Assembly: GCA_025360875.1 (NCBI GenBank)
Contig: JANYBI010000150.1
Location: forward strand, 1-8,113
DNA length: 8,113 nucleotides
Reading direction: 5' to 3'
Source: Lentisphaerota bacterium
GTDB lineage: Bacteria > Verrucomicrobiota > Lentisphaeria > Victivallales > GWF2-50-93
Numbering within the stretch: position 1 is the first letter of the stretch; each line of letters opens with the position of its first letter. Made by a program: the position numbers and the translations under genes. Shown here in pieces: positions 1 through 7,279 of the stretch. Below the pieces are notes generated by a model. That model saw nothing but the letters and a program-made list of their open reading frames with translations. It had not been told where the DNA came from and made no database searches.

Positions 1-1919
1 CCTTGCTGCGCGCATCGGATCTGGTGCCTGAATCGAAGGCGTACTCCCGCCTGTACCTTGCCGGCAGCAAAGTCTATACGGAGATATTGCTCGCATCCCC
101 GATTGAGAAGAGGACTGTCGTGCACAGGACGGGATTCCAGCGTCTCGGGCTGAGTTCGCTGAAACTGGACAAGGCGGCGAAGGAATATGTCGAGATCGAG
201 TTCGGACTGACCGGCGCCGGGCGCCTGGAAGTGGCTGACCCGAAGATGTTCTCGATGTCTCCGCTCGAGTCGATGTTTGACGGGAAGATACTGGTGTCCG
301 AGAGCATGTACCGGAAAATGCTGGCTGCGGGACAGCCGGTAATGGGGCTCATCGTCAAGCCCGACAACATGTGGTCATGGTCCGGTATCAAGTTCATCCT
401 TTCGGGATACATACCGGTGAGGGACTGGGTTGGGCCGCTGCTCGCATGGGGGACTTTCCTCGGTCTGGCTTTCCTTTCTTTCCTGGCGATCAACGCGATA
501 ATGCGCAAGCAGTGGATGGACTCCGAGCGATATCCGCTGCCCATGACACGCGTGATCCAGGGTCTGCTGGGTAACGACCTCAGCATGCCCGGAGCTTTTT
601 CAAGTATTACAGCAAGCCCGATGCTATGGGGAGGGCTTGGCGTCGGTCTGGTTTTTCAGATCTGGCATTTTGAGGCCGTACGCAATCCCAGTCTGACTGA
701 TCCTGCGATCTCCGTGAATCTACAGGACTATATAAACTGGCCTGCCTGCGGGACAATGTTCAATTCAGTGAATCTCAGCATTTCAGTCTTTTTCCTGGCC
801 TTGTGCCTGTTCATGGAACTCAACGTGCTTCTTTCCATCGTGCTGGGTTTCTGGCTATACAGGTGCCAGTTCTGGGCCGGGCACTCTTTCGGATGGACGG
901 CACAACCGGGTTTCCCTTACCGTTTTGAACAGACACTGGCGGCCTACCTCGGGTATTTCGTTGTGGTGCTTGCATTGTCCTGGCGTTACCTGGCCTATGT
1001 GGTGAGGGCGGCATTGAAGAACGACAAGGCGGAATCGGCTGGCGAACTCTTCTCATATCGGACATCGTTCCTGCTGCTTTTCCTTGCAGTCGGCGGAGTG
1101 GCGGTATGGGGATATATGATGGGGATATCGGTGATAGGAATCATGATATTCTATTTCTGCATACTGAGCATTGGATTTGTTGCGGCCAAGCTCAGGACCG
1201 AGTGCGGCGTGCCATGGTCGTACTTCACCCCTTACGGCCTGGCGCTGTTCATGGTGTTATGCGGAGGAATACCGGTGCTGGGACCGGCGGCGGTGCTATT
1301 CTGCGTGGTCTCGGGATATTTCCTGGCGTCCGGAGGGCTGTTCTTCATACCCGGGACCCAGATGGAAATGGTGGAACTGGGCCGGCGATGGAAAATTAAG
1401 CCCTCTCATATTGCAGGAACGATCGTGCTGGCATTGACTGCGGCCATGGTGCTTGGTGGCTGGACTTTCCTCTCCAACGCGTATGCGCTGGGAGCCAACC
1501 AGATCAATTATGCGTGGGGATTCGACACGAAATCCTGGTATATCCTATCATATAAGTCGCAGGTCCAGGAGGCTACCGTCGCCTTCCTCGGAACACAGAG
1601 CAAGGTTGCCCCGGTCTTCGATCCGTCATGGTATGCCTATATCTTTTCTGCGTCCGTGGCGGCCATCCTGACAATATTGCGCCAGATATTTGCGGGGTTC
1701 TGGTTCCATCCAATCGGGTTCATCCTGGGCACGACGTTCTGTGTCGAAGGGCTCTGGGGATCCGCCCTGCTGGCGTGGGCCATCAGATATATGGTATTAT
1801 GGATCGGTGGTGCGGCGACGGTCAGGAACAAGCTCCAGCCTTTTGCGATCGGCCTCTTTCTCGGAGGAGCGCTGGCGGAATTGTGCATCATGATCTATCT
1901 GGGAGCGAACCCTCGATGA
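1..1919 (+). CDS. DUF6785/DUF6784-type, OPT-like polytopic membrane protein (5' partial)
   Basis: This is an integral inner-membrane protein, probably a transporter, with unknown substrate. The frame is open to the left edge (first full codon at 3) and ends at TGA 1917-1919. The TTG at 3 is not a credible start, because the first ~139 visible residues are a soluble segment and the N-terminal helices expected of this family are missing. From residue ~143 the chain is mostly hydrophobic, with about 11-12 membrane segments (for example ~144-166, 204-222, 258-285, 313-335 and 354-395). Recognised motifs, numbered from codon 3, are D173-x-E-R-Y-P-L-P-M181 after the first visible helix, RTECGVP at 398-404, FHPIGF at 568-573, and WIGGAATVRNKLQPFAIG at 600-617. 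The last two are, from memory, typical of the DUF6784 C-terminal domain. The P-x-P motif recalls OPT transporters. Family assignment is fairly sure; substrate and direction are not known. The gene is followed closely by the FtsX-like gene, probably in one transcript. Confidence 0.8.
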   Translation, partial: LLRASDLVPESKAYSRLYLAGSKVYTEILLASPIEKRTVVHRTGFQRLGLSSLKLDKAAKEYVEIEFGLTGAGRLEVADPKMFSMSPLESMFDGKILVSESMYRKMLAAGQPVMGLIVKPDNMWSWSGIKFILSGYIPVRDWVGPLLAWGTFLGLAFLSFLAINAIMRKQWMDSERYPLPMTRVIQGLLGNDLSMPGAFSSITASPMLWGGLGVGLVFQIWHFEAVRNPSLTDPAISVNLQDYINWPACGTMFNSVNLSISVFFLALCLFMELNVLLSIVLGFWLYRCQFWAGHSFGWTAQPGFPYRFEQTLAAYLGYFVVVLALSWRYLAYVVRAALKNDKAESAGELFSYRTSFLLLFLAVGGVAVWGYMMGISVIGIMIFYFCILSIGFVAAKLRTECGVPWSYFTPYGLALFMVLCGGIPVLGPAAVLFCVVSGYFLASGGLFFIPGTQMEMVELGRRWKIKPSHIAGTIVLALTAAMVLGGWTFLSNAYALGANQINYAWGFDTKSWYILSYKSQVQEATVAFLGTQSKVAPVFDPSWYAYIFSASVAAILTILRQIFAGFWFHPIGFILGTTFCVEGLWGSALLAWAIRYMVLWIGGAATVRNKLQPFAIGLFLGGALAELCIMIYLGANPR

Positions 1920-1946
1920 ACGGAAAACGGAAGATGGAAAACGGAA
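1919..1946 (+). repeat. Heptamer tandem repeat, four units of AACGGAA type
   Basis: Four consecutive 7-base units run from the last base of the gene 1 stop codon: AACGGAA at 1919-1925, AACGGAA at 1926-1932, GATGGAA at 1933-1939 and AACGGAA at 1940-1946. Three are identical and one differs at two positions. An A-run follows. The repeat fills most of the 47-base spacer between genes 1 and 2. Its GGA-containing units are 20 or more bases from the next ATG, too far for ordinary Shine-Dalgarno spacing. It could be a slippage-prone simple repeat or an A/G-rich unstructured leader; the sequence does not decide between them. Confidence 0.75.
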
Positions 1947-1966
1947 AAAAGCCGCATAATTAAAGT

Positions 1967-4900
1967 ATGAACAATAAAACTGTAAAACAAGTTGGACCTA
2001 AAGGCTTCCTCCTGAGGCAGGCTGTTGCCGTGCCGTTCTTTTCCGTGCTGACAATTGCGATAACGCTTGTCTTTATGAAAGCATTCGCCCCGCGCCCACC
2101 GCTACCTGAAAGGGTGGCTGACGAGACATATTCCAATGATATGATGAGGAAAGCGATCTCACCGGACGGGCTTGCGAAACATCAGCAGGCTATTTTAAAG
2201 ACCGGTTCGAGGTTTCCGGGGCAGCCCGGGATGTATGCTGCAGGGAAGCTCATTCGCGATGCATATGTGGCCGCCGGACTTGAACTTTACGAGCTGGAGG
2301 AGATGCTGCCCGCGCCCAGGACCGGCGAAGCGAGAATCCTGGATGCCGGACAAAAGGATCTGTCCGGAGTGAGCATCTATCCGCTGTTCCCGAACTTATA
2401 TCAGCCGATGGTCACGACTCCTTCCGCACAGGCCGCCGGCAAGGAAGATGGACATTCCCGGACTCCTGCGACAGTGCCGCCACCTTCGGTAAAGGGCCTT
2501 CTGCTGAAAGTGACTGACGAGATACTTGCCGACAGGTCACGTTTCGACGACTGCATTGCGCTGGTGGATGCGGCGAATCCTCCGAAGACTATCGAAATGT
2601 CATGGAGCGCATTTGCGCAGATGGGGTTCCAGGCGGTAATCCTGTCGTGTCCGGACGGATTGGACAAGATGCCATGGAAGAATCTGAAGTCAATGATCGG
2701 GAATGTGCCGACGAACTATGTGCGGCTGATCGCGTCGCCGGAAATTTTCAAGCATGGTGGCGAGCAGGTAGCCCTGCATGTCCGGACGGAGTTTGCGCCG
2801 GTACGGCAGGTTACACTCGTGGGAATTCTCCGCGCTGGCAAGATGCCTGCGGAGAACCGCGAGGCGCTTGTGGTCGTGGCCAGCTATGATGCTCCGTCAT
2901 TACTTCCGGATCTGGCTCCGGGGACGCTGAGTGCGGTGGCTCCGGCGATCCAGCTTGCGCTGCTGGACGGTCTGAAGAAATCGCAGTCAAACCTGCAGCG
3001 CGACGTGATCTTCGTCTCAAGCGGATCGCAGACATTGGGGCATACCGGGATCATCCGGATGCTTTCATGCATGGGCCCATCCATCCAGGAGAAAGATACC
3101 ACGCGGGTCCGGCTGACTGCAGATTTGGATACCGATAGGAGGCGTCTGGAGGCGGCGGGCGAGGTACTGCGTTGTTTTGATGAAGCCTCGTTCATGGCCG
3201 ATCCGGCTGCAACTGATGCCGCGATCGTGAAAATGGGGAAGGAGAGCAGAGTTTTTCTCCAGGAGCAGGTGTCCTACGTCATGAAAACTGTCCTGCTGGA
3301 ACATTCGGACGAACAGTTGTCCAGACAGCTTGATTTCATACGTGGCGGGGAGAAGATAGATACTCCGTCATTTGAAGCCTACATCCAGGCGAAGAGGCGG
3401 CATGACGCGATACTTACAGTGGAGGCATATCCGATTGTCAAACTCCTGGAAAAGCATGCGGATCTTTCCAAGGAGCAACGCATAAAAGAGCGTTGTCTCG
3501 CAAGGTTCAAGGAGCTCCGGGATTACCATCAGAAACAGGTGACGGCAGGAGAGACCGCTCTGAAGATCCATGATCTGATGAAGTCCTATGGGAATCTGAT
3601 CGTGGTTTCCCCGGACATCCTTCCGACCGATCCTGCCAAAACCGGCACGGAGAAGCTGAGCATCACCATGGGGCCCAACATTGAGAACAACTGCTATCTG
3701 CAGTATCCGGTTTTCAACGCGATAGTAGACAGGCGTGTGCAGCTGGCGGGACTGGACGGGCTCAGGTATGAGGGAATCGCCTCGTCGAAGCAGGGAACCC
3801 AGGTGCAATCGAAGGTACCCGACATATTTACGCAGGCGGAGATATTCAACTACATGGGCTATCCGGCTGTCAGCTTCATCAACACGGACCGCCAGGATTC
3901 CTATCAGGAACGCAATATTCCGATCGAGCTGCCATACATGCGGAATCTTGAGACGATCCGGAATTCCTCGGCTATTCTTGGAGACACTGTACTGTGGCTT
4001 GCGCACGGCAACGGCGCCATGAGGCCGTCCCTGAAGTCGATCACACGTTCCTTTTCGGGATTTGCGTATGTCGCAAATGTTGGACAGTCGGCTGTCCCAA
4101 GCTATCCGCTGGCCGGCGCCATCTGGAGTACCAGGCGGGAGTCATGGGATCTGATCATCGGTTTCGGATATTATTGTTATCCGCTTGTATTTACGGATCC
4201 TTATGGACGCTACTGCCTGGCCGATATTTCCAGCAATATCGCGATGTGGTCCTATACGCCGGAAATAATAGGTTATTCCAGTGACGGACTGATCCGCTTC
4301 GTCAAGGACGAGGGGCGGCAGGGGCAGGCGATATACCGTTCGATGAATATCAACAATCCGGACAGTAAAATGACGAAGGTCAACGTGGTGGTTTTCCGTT
4401 CTACCGCCGTGACAGTGCTCGATCTGGTTAACCCGCAGACCATGCAGCCCTATGCCGGGGTGGAGTTCCTGCTGAGGGACAGTCTGGCGCCGCCGCCGAG
4501 GAGTTGCAGCTTCAAAGGGGACAACACCATCTGTGTCTTCATGGAACCGGACCAGCAGTTCTATCTGGCCCTGAAGGCTGGAACCCAGGACAATCCGAAT
4601 GCGCAGAAGACCCGCGCGTTCATCCTTGGAAACGACAGGCCGGGATTCGTCGCCAACAAGGATAAGGAAATAGATGGTGAAGGATATCTGGCTGCCGATT
4701 TTCCGCTGCTGTATGACACGTCCAGACATGTCGCGGCATCAATGCAGCAGGTGAATGGTGGACGCCTGAAGCTCCAGGAACATTTCAACATGGCGGACTC
4801 CAGGACGCGCGAATTCCATGACAAGGCCTTGGAACGCCTTCAGGAAATCAGCCAGACCAAAGATGCTGCGGCGACGGCGCCCAGCTTCCACCGTCAGACC

Positions 4901-7279
4901 CAGCTCGCACGCGAATCGGCAACCTATTCCATCCTGAACCATCCGGTGCTGAGAGACAATACCAGCCAGGCCATCATCGGAATACTGTGGTATCTCGGAC
5001 TGCTGGTGCCTTTCTGCTTCTTCTTCGAGAAGCTGGCTTTCGGTTTTGCGGATGTGCGCAAGCAGCTGCTGACGCAGATGATCGTCCTCCTGGTCGTGTT
5101 CTGCCTCCTGAAGGAACTGCATCCGGCGTTTGAGATGATCAGGTCCTCGCTCATGATCCTGCTGGGATTCGTAATCATGCTCGTATCGGCGGGAATCACC
5201 ATGATATTCTCCGGCAAGTTCCAGGAGAATCTCGAGGAGCTTCGGAAACGCAGGGGAATGGTCCAGGCCGCGGAAATCAACACCATGGGCGTGATCGGAA
5301 CTGCATTTCTGCTCGGATTAAACAACATGCACAGGCGTAAGGTGCGGACCGGACTCACATGCGCAACCCTTGTGCTGATCACTTTCGCCATGATCTGTTT
5401 CACCTCTGTTACGAGCGATCTGAAGGATGAGATCTATCCGCTTGGCAAGGCGCAATACCAGGGTTTCCTGGTGAAATATCCGGAATATCGGGCCATATCA
5501 ACCCAGGAACTGGGCGCGATCAACGCAAAATATGGACAGGAATATTCAGTGGCTCCCCGTTATGCCTTCGTGGGACACAGGAGCTGGGAGCAGCAGCTGT
5601 TCAATCCGGAAATTGAGATCGTCTATGAGCCGTCCGCGGTTATAGCGGAGGTCGGGACACCGACTAAAGATACAGTGAAATTACCTGCCGGATCCGCCAC
5701 GGCATTGCCGGACGCCAAGTCACAGCCTGCCAAAAAGGCGAACGCTTCCACCGTACTTGTGCTGACCGACAAGGAACCTCTGCGCGACCGCATCAAGCTG
5801 CTTACCAGCCTGGGATGGTTCCCAGAACTGTCAAACAGCGTTTTGGAACCGCTAGTGATGATTCCGGACGACATGGCGGAGTCACTCAAGCTCAGCGTCG
5901 ACGATGTGAACACGAAATCTCCAGTGGTGAAAATCAACGGCAAGCGCTGCAGGGTCTACGGAATATTCAGCTCTGAAAGCCTAAGTGATCTCAGGGACCT
6001 GGATGGGCGTCCTATTCTGCCGTTTGACGCTGAGGCAGTTCAGAATCCGCGTGTGCTTGACAACAATCTGTTGGCATCCGACACGGATACGAGGGTCTCC
6101 GCAAAGCAGGTCGTGCTTACTTCGTCGACATCCGTGCTTCAGAACGGGGTCAACCATGCGTACATCCGCCTGATGTCCATTTCGGTAGATCTCCAGACAA
6201 GGACCGCCGAGGGCGCGCAGGTTTCCGATACTGCGGAGAAGCCGGTAGCCGGACAGCGTGTGCCGGTGTCGTACAAGGAGGCCAAATCGGTGATCGACAG
6301 CTACCTCGAACAGCAGGGCAAGGAAACTTATTACGGCATGAAGAACGTCGCATATAAGGGGCAGGTTTCGCGCGGCACCGGAATCTCCGGGATCATCGAA
6401 CTTCTGATTCCCCTGCTGATCGCGGCGCTTACTGTGCTGGCCACGATGTTCGGAAGCGTCTATGAGCGCAAAACGGAAATATTCGTCTACAACGCGGTTG
6501 GAATAGCTCCCAAGTACGTCTTCTTCATGTTCTTTGCCGAGGCGTTCGTATATGCCGTGGTGGGCGCTGTGGCAGGCTACCTTCTTTCACAGGGGCTTGG
6601 ACGTTTCCTGACAGTGATGGACTGGACCGGAGGACTCAACATGACATTCACTTCCCTGGCGACCGTCTGGGCTTCGCTTGCGGTGACGGCGTCGGTGTTC
6701 ATCTCGACATTTTTCCCTGCATGGGCTGCGATGAAGATAGCCACGCCTTCGGACGAGCAGGGATGGAAGCTGCCTCCTCCGGACGGTGATGTGATTTCCT
6801 TCGCTCTTCCGTTCACATTCGAACGCAAAGACCGTATCGCCGTGCTCGAATTTTTCAGCAGGATATTCCTGGACCATGGTGAGGGAGGCGCCGGAAAATT
6901 CCATGCAGGCAAGCCGGTGCTGCAACTGGAAAGGGAGAAGAAAGACGGCGGCTCGGAAATAATGCCGCAGATCACGACCACGATTTGGCTCAAGCCGTTC
7001 GACCTCGGGGTGTCGCAGAAACTGGAAATCCGTCTTCCGTCGGATCCCGAGACCGGTGAATTCATAGCCCGGATCAGGTTGACACGCCTTTCCGGAACGC
7101 GCGAATCATGGTTGCGCCTGAACCGCGGTTTTGTGGCCATACTCCGCAAGCATTTCCTGTTCTGGCGTGCGGTCTCTGCCGATCAGAGGGAGCTGATGTA
7201 CGATGAAGCCCGCAGGCAGCTGGAGAAATCCGCTTTCCCGCAGAAGAACAGCATGGACAAATCTATTGAGGTAGCATGA
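1967..7279 (+). CDS. Giant FtsX/MacB-type ABC permease fused to a degenerate M28 peptidase-like domain
   Basis: This is a 1770-residue inner-membrane protein. A signal anchor (~19-40) precedes an M28-like extracytoplasmic domain (~65-680). That domain has the M28-type entry TGSRFPGQPG (79-88), the core strand VVVASYDAP (302-310), a strand with D386/D388, and GYPAVSF (631-637). A beta-rich part follows (~685-960). A membrane block has helices at ~1001-1020, 1034-1048 and 1059-1081. The FtsX core then begins: LGLNNMHRRKVRTGL (1116-1130) leading into a helix, a MacB-like periplasmic domain (~1150-1465, with VMIPDDMAESLKL at 1297-1309), helices at ~1474-1498, 1517-1540 and 1568-1588, the ERKTEIFVYNAVGI motif (1500-1513), and the terminal FPAWAAMKIATP (1583-1594). 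A C-terminal tail runs 1600-1770. Eight helices, with basic RKRR and HRRK loops inside, give a consistent topology. The start at 1967 is chosen because the anchor follows at once; only a weak ribosome site is seen. MacB is about 650 residues and FtsX about 350, so this is very large. No ATPase domain is present. The substrate is unknown. Confidence 0.85.
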   Translation: MNNKTVKQVGPKGFLLRQAVAVPFFSVLTIAITLVFMKAFAPRPPLPERVADETYSNDMMRKAISPDGLAKHQQAILKTGSRFPGQPGMYAAGKLIRDAYVAAGLELYELEEMLPAPRTGEARILDAGQKDLSGVSIYPLFPNLYQPMVTTPSAQAAGKEDGHSRTPATVPPPSVKGLLLKVTDEILADRSRFDDCIALVDAANPPKTIEMSWSAFAQMGFQAVILSCPDGLDKMPWKNLKSMIGNVPTNYVRLIASPEIFKHGGEQVALHVRTEFAPVRQVTLVGILRAGKMPAENREALVVVASYDAPSLLPDLAPGTLSAVAPAIQLALLDGLKKSQSNLQRDVIFVSSGSQTLGHTGIIRMLSCMGPSIQEKDTTRVRLTADLDTDRRRLEAAGEVLRCFDEASFMADPAATDAAIVKMGKESRVFLQEQVSYVMKTVLLEHSDEQLSRQLDFIRGGEKIDTPSFEAYIQAKRRHDAILTVEAYPIVKLLEKHADLSKEQRIKERCLARFKELRDYHQKQVTAGETALKIHDLMKSYGNLIVVSPDILPTDPAKTGTEKLSITMGPNIENNCYLQYPVFNAIVDRRVQLAGLDGLRYEGIASSKQGTQVQSKVPDIFTQAEIFNYMGYPAVSFINTDRQDSYQERNIPIELPYMRNLETIRNSSAILGDTVLWLAHGNGAMRPSLKSITRSFSGFAYVANVGQSAVPSYPLAGAIWSTRRESWDLIIGFGYYCYPLVFTDPYGRYCLADISSNIAMWSYTPEIIGYSSDGLIRFVKDEGRQGQAIYRSMNINNPDSKMTKVNVVVFRSTAVTVLDLVNPQTMQPYAGVEFLLRDSLAPPPRSCSFKGDNTICVFMEPDQQFYLALKAGTQDNPNAQKTRAFILGNDRPGFVANKDKEIDGEGYLAADFPLLYDTSRHVAASMQQVNGGRLKLQEHFNMADSRTREFHDKALERLQEISQTKDAAATAPSFHRQTQLARESATYSILNHPVLRDNTSQAIIGILWYLGLLVPFCFFFEKLAFGFADVRKQLLTQMIVLLVVFCLLKELHPAFEMIRSSLMILLGFVIMLVSAGITMIFSGKFQENLEELRKRRGMVQAAEINTMGVIGTAFLLGLNNMHRRKVRTGLTCATLVLITFAMICFTSVTSDLKDEIYPLGKAQYQGFLVKYPEYRAISTQELGAINAKYGQEYSVAPRYAFVGHRSWEQQLFNPEIEIVYEPSAVIAEVGTPTKDTVKLPAGSATALPDAKSQPAKKANASTVLVLTDKEPLRDRIKLLTSLGWFPELSNSVLEPLVMIPDDMAESLKLSVDDVNTKSPVVKINGKRCRVYGIFSSESLSDLRDLDGRPILPFDAEAVQNPRVLDNNLLASDTDTRVSAKQVVLTSSTSVLQNGVNHAYIRLMSISVDLQTRTAEGAQVSDTAEKPVAGQRVPVSYKEAKSVIDSYLEQQGKETYYGMKNVAYKGQVSRGTGISGIIELLIPLLIAALTVLATMFGSVYERKTEIFVYNAVGIAPKYVFFMFFAEAFVYAVVGAVAGYLLSQGLGRFLTVMDWTGGLNMTFTSLATVWASLAVTASVFISTFFPAWAAMKIATPSDEQGWKLPPPDGDVISFALPFTFERKDRIAVLEFFSRIFLDHGEGGAGKFHAGKPVLQLEREKKDGGSEIMPQITTTIWLKPFDLGVSQKLEIRLPSDPETGEFIARIRLTRLSGTRESWLRLNRGFVAILRKHFLFWRAVSADQRELMYDEARRQLEKSAFPQKNSMDKSIEVA
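2159..4006 (+). other. M28-like (pseudo)peptidase domain within the giant permease
   Basis: Residues ~65-680 of the 1770-residue protein follow the order of M28 metallopeptidase elements. They start with an N-terminal helix region with GSRFPGQPG. A long segment follows that could hold a PA-like insert (unsure). Then come the strand VVVASYDAP, the segment APGTLSAVAPAIQLA, the strand DVIFVSSGSQTLG, LTADLDTD, and a late GYPAVSF strand. In active M28 enzymes these positions read HxD, GAnDN, gEE, D and a late His. Here the first His is S306, the bridging Asp is replaced near S322, the Glu pair is S354-Q355, and no His lies in the segment after GYPAVSF (D644 to P656). D388 may still match one ligand. 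A helical insert (~420-540) splits the domain. The fold assignment is inference from motif order; loss of catalysis follows if it is right. Confidence 0.6.
4019..4846 (+). other. Beta-rich region resembling CarboxypepD regulatory-like domains
   Basis: Residues ~685-960 of the giant permease, lying between the peptidase-like domain and the membrane block. The first part runs SFSGFAYVANVG, then PLAGAIWSTR, then VFTDPYGRYCLADI (F742-T-D-P-Y-G-R-Y749). This matches the usual pattern of carboxypeptidase regulatory-like beta sandwiches: a GxV strand, a PLxGA turn and a tDxdGxy strand. A second stretch, VTVLDLVNPQTMQPYAGVEFLL (written here as V815 to L836), has a similar 'P-x-x-G-V' turn. Such domains are usually extracytoplasmic adhesion or spacer modules, consistent with the predicted topology here. 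The assignment is from pattern only and moderately unsure. Confidence 0.4.
5314..6751 (+). other. FtsX/MacB permease core of the giant protein
   Basis: Residues ~1117-1595. An amphipathic, basic helix (LNNMHRRKVRT) leads into a first helix at ~1128-1147, an extracytoplasmic domain of ~320 residues, then three helices. This is the 1+3 helix arrangement of FtsX-family (type VII ABC, mechanotransmission) permeases. The extracytoplasmic part has VMIPDDMAESLKL, VVKINGKRCRVYGIF (1320-1334) and DLDGR (1344-1348), like MacB periplasmic core domains. A low-complexity P/A/K/T linker at ~1230-1262 interrupts it. The glutamate-containing ERKTEIFVYNAVGI loop is where an ABC ATPase would dock in family members. 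That ATPase is not in this window. Confidence 0.8.
6764..7276 (+). other. Unrecognised C-terminal domain after the FtsX core
   Basis: Residues ~1600-1770 extend well past the usual FtsX end at FPAWAAMKIATP. They begin with WKLPPPDGDVISFALPFTF (1600-1618), continue with a region containing FLDHGEGGAGKFHAG, then alternating hydrophobic strands (ITTTIWLKPFDLG, KLEIRLPSD, EFIARIRLTRL). They end with helices (WLRLNRGFVAILRKHFLFWRAV, listed as W1711-area onwards, then a charged helix). The topology count puts it in the cytoplasm, on the side where an ATPase would bind. No known family is recognised; function unknown. Confidence 0.5.
7268..7279 (+). promoter_or_regulatory. Shine-Dalgarno GAGGT and ATGA stop/start overlap
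   Basis: GAGGT at 7268-7272 lies three bases before ATG 7276-7278. It sits inside the last codons of the giant permease gene, whose stop TGA is 7277-7279, so stop and start overlap as ATGA. This fixes the start of the downstream gene and suggests that its translation is coupled to that of the permease. The spacing is a little short but workable. Confidence 0.7.

Noticed and set aside
3..5. TTG as the true start of gene 1
   Set aside because: It opens directly at the window edge in mid-domain with no ribosome site visible, and family members have N-terminal helices absent here; the gene is cut by the edge.
74..586. 170-codon open frame on the - strand at the left edge
   Set aside because: Antisense to gene 1, including its conserved R-D-W and P-L-P-M region; no independent support.
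1920..1966. Promoter or terminator in the gene 1-gene 2 spacer
   Set aside because: No hairpin followed by a T-run and no convincing -35/-10 pair; the spacer is almost all heptamer repeat and A/T-rich leader.
1917..1970. TGA recoded as an amino acid (alternative genetic code)
   Set aside because: Gene 2 also ends at TGA exactly at the ATGA overlap, and no TGA interrupts the three long frames, so TGA acts as an ordinary stop.
2882..3090. Active M28 zinc peptidase
   Set aside because: The usual HxD, GAnDN and Glu-pair residues are replaced by Ser/Gln/Leu at the matching positions, so an active enzyme is not supported.
3368..4006. 212-codon open frame on the - strand inside the giant permease gene
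   Set aside because: It lies wholly antisense to a frame with clear domain motifs, and its translation shows no recognisable domain or convincing start context.
4142..4729. 195-codon open frame on the - strand
   Set aside because: Shadow of the permease gene; Arg/His-rich translation typical of antisense frames in GC-rich DNA.
6577..7149. 190-codon open frame on the - strand
   Set aside because: Antisense to the conserved FtsX end and tail; Ser/Arg-rich translation without domain features.
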